A DNA stretch of 64,000 nt, taken from the NCBI GenBank assembly GCA_021229015.1, contig CM037777.1:59544642-59608641 (forward strand), read 5' to 3'. Source of the stretch: Solen grandis. Lineage: Eukaryota > Mollusca > Bivalvia > Adapedonta > Solenidae. A program made the translations under genes and the position numbers. Below the pieces are notes generated by a model. It did not search any database. It was not told the DNA's origin and saw nothing but the letters and a program-made list of their open reading frames with translations. Shown in pieces: positions 63,357 to 64,000 of the stretch (positions are counted from its first letter, which is position 1; every line of letters starts with the position of its first letter).

Positions 63357-64000
63357 ACAACATTAATAAAATTACCATAATTCAGAATTAAATATGGTCA
63401 CTATTTTCTGTGTAAGCACATGCAGGGTAAAGCAAGGTCTTAGTCCATTTTTGTCGCGGAATTGATAACTCACAATACATAGTTCCCATGTGATGTCAAA
63501 GACACTGACACTGATAAAACACTTTTTGGCAGCCAAATTGACAGGGTTTAGTTAATGCACGCCGAAATCTGAGAATACTTTTTTTTTTTTTTTTTTCTTT
63601 TTTATAAACCGACTGTGCTTTTATTTTTCAGTTTTACTGAAATTTATGTCAGATTGAACATAATTATTAATTCACCATTTCAAATATGAAAAAAAATATT
63701 TTGATAAATTTAAAATTGAAAACTTAAAAACCAAAAAGGTTACACTGTTTATTTTGTTTAAGGATGATTCCATACTTTTTTCTTTAGTGCGTTTTTTCTT
63801 TCTTTCTTTTTTTTTATTTCTTTTATATTTTTATGTGTGCATATATCATTATCAGACATATATCATCCTAAAAATATGAATTTCAGGAGCTTATAAATGG
63901 TGTAAAACATTTGGATTTTTGGAACAGAAATAATGAAAATATAAGAAAAAGAAATTTATGTGGGGATATTCACTGATGTGGGAACTATGTATAGGGAAGA
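63357..64000. other. Intron sequence at the window end
   Basis: AT-rich with long T runs (63580-63600, 63800-63830). No exon of the UBC-like gene or other feature recognised. Confidence 0.5.

Overview
The window is animal nuclear DNA, AT-rich and dense in introns and repeats. It most likely comes from a bivalve mollusc, probably a clam. I infer this from the repeat repertoire: a tRNA-headed SINE ending in a short AAAC-type tail, repeats with a terminal hairpin followed by ~140-165 bp tandem cores, and degraded jockey/CR1-like LINE sequence. The protein-coding exons also look like metazoan genes. No bacterial operons, CRISPR array or viral genome is present. A 100-base run of N (19574-19673) marks an assembly gap.

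Layout. 360-1857: decayed non-LTR retrotransposon. 3966-19573: four exons of an HSPA12-type (Hsp70-like) gene. Its 5' exons are not found in the window and its 3' end runs into the gap. Its ~14 kb third intron holds a complete but inactivated Ty3/Gypsy LTR retrotransposon (7130-15452) with a 4-bp target duplication. 22359-27433: complete three-exon, four-membrane-segment claudin/PMP22-like gene with a 39-bp minisatellite in intron 1. 31099-56379: complete 19-exon gene for the large subunit of class I ribonucleotide reductase (RRM1, 793 codons). All splice phases agree and E2F-like sites lie around its start. Its introns are packed with hAT-like, pogo-like and TTAA-type transposons, SINEs and hairpin-headed tandem repeats, several nested in one another. 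57517-58632: ~63-bp satellite just 3' of RRM1. 58665-61000: SINEs and small inverted-repeat elements. 62267-62446: first coding exon of a probable UBC-fold (E2-like) protein that continues out of the window.

The host genes share no evident pathway. RRM1 makes deoxyribonucleotides, the claudin-like protein is a membrane protein, the HSPA12 protein is an ATPase-fold chaperone relative, and the UBC-like protein belongs to ubiquitin-type conjugation. They look like ordinary neighbours. The most unusual content is in the mobile DNA. The Gypsy element has an extra 3' reading frame with a C2H2 zinc finger, an acidic serine-rich stretch and a lysine-rich stretch, behind a splice-acceptor-like site. 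Its LTR promoter stacks CRE-, STAT- and kappaB-like motifs. A repeat family keeps the same ends but carries a different tandem core in each copy. Several hAT-like elements have 5-6 bp target duplications. All calls come from reading the sequence by eye; no database search was run.
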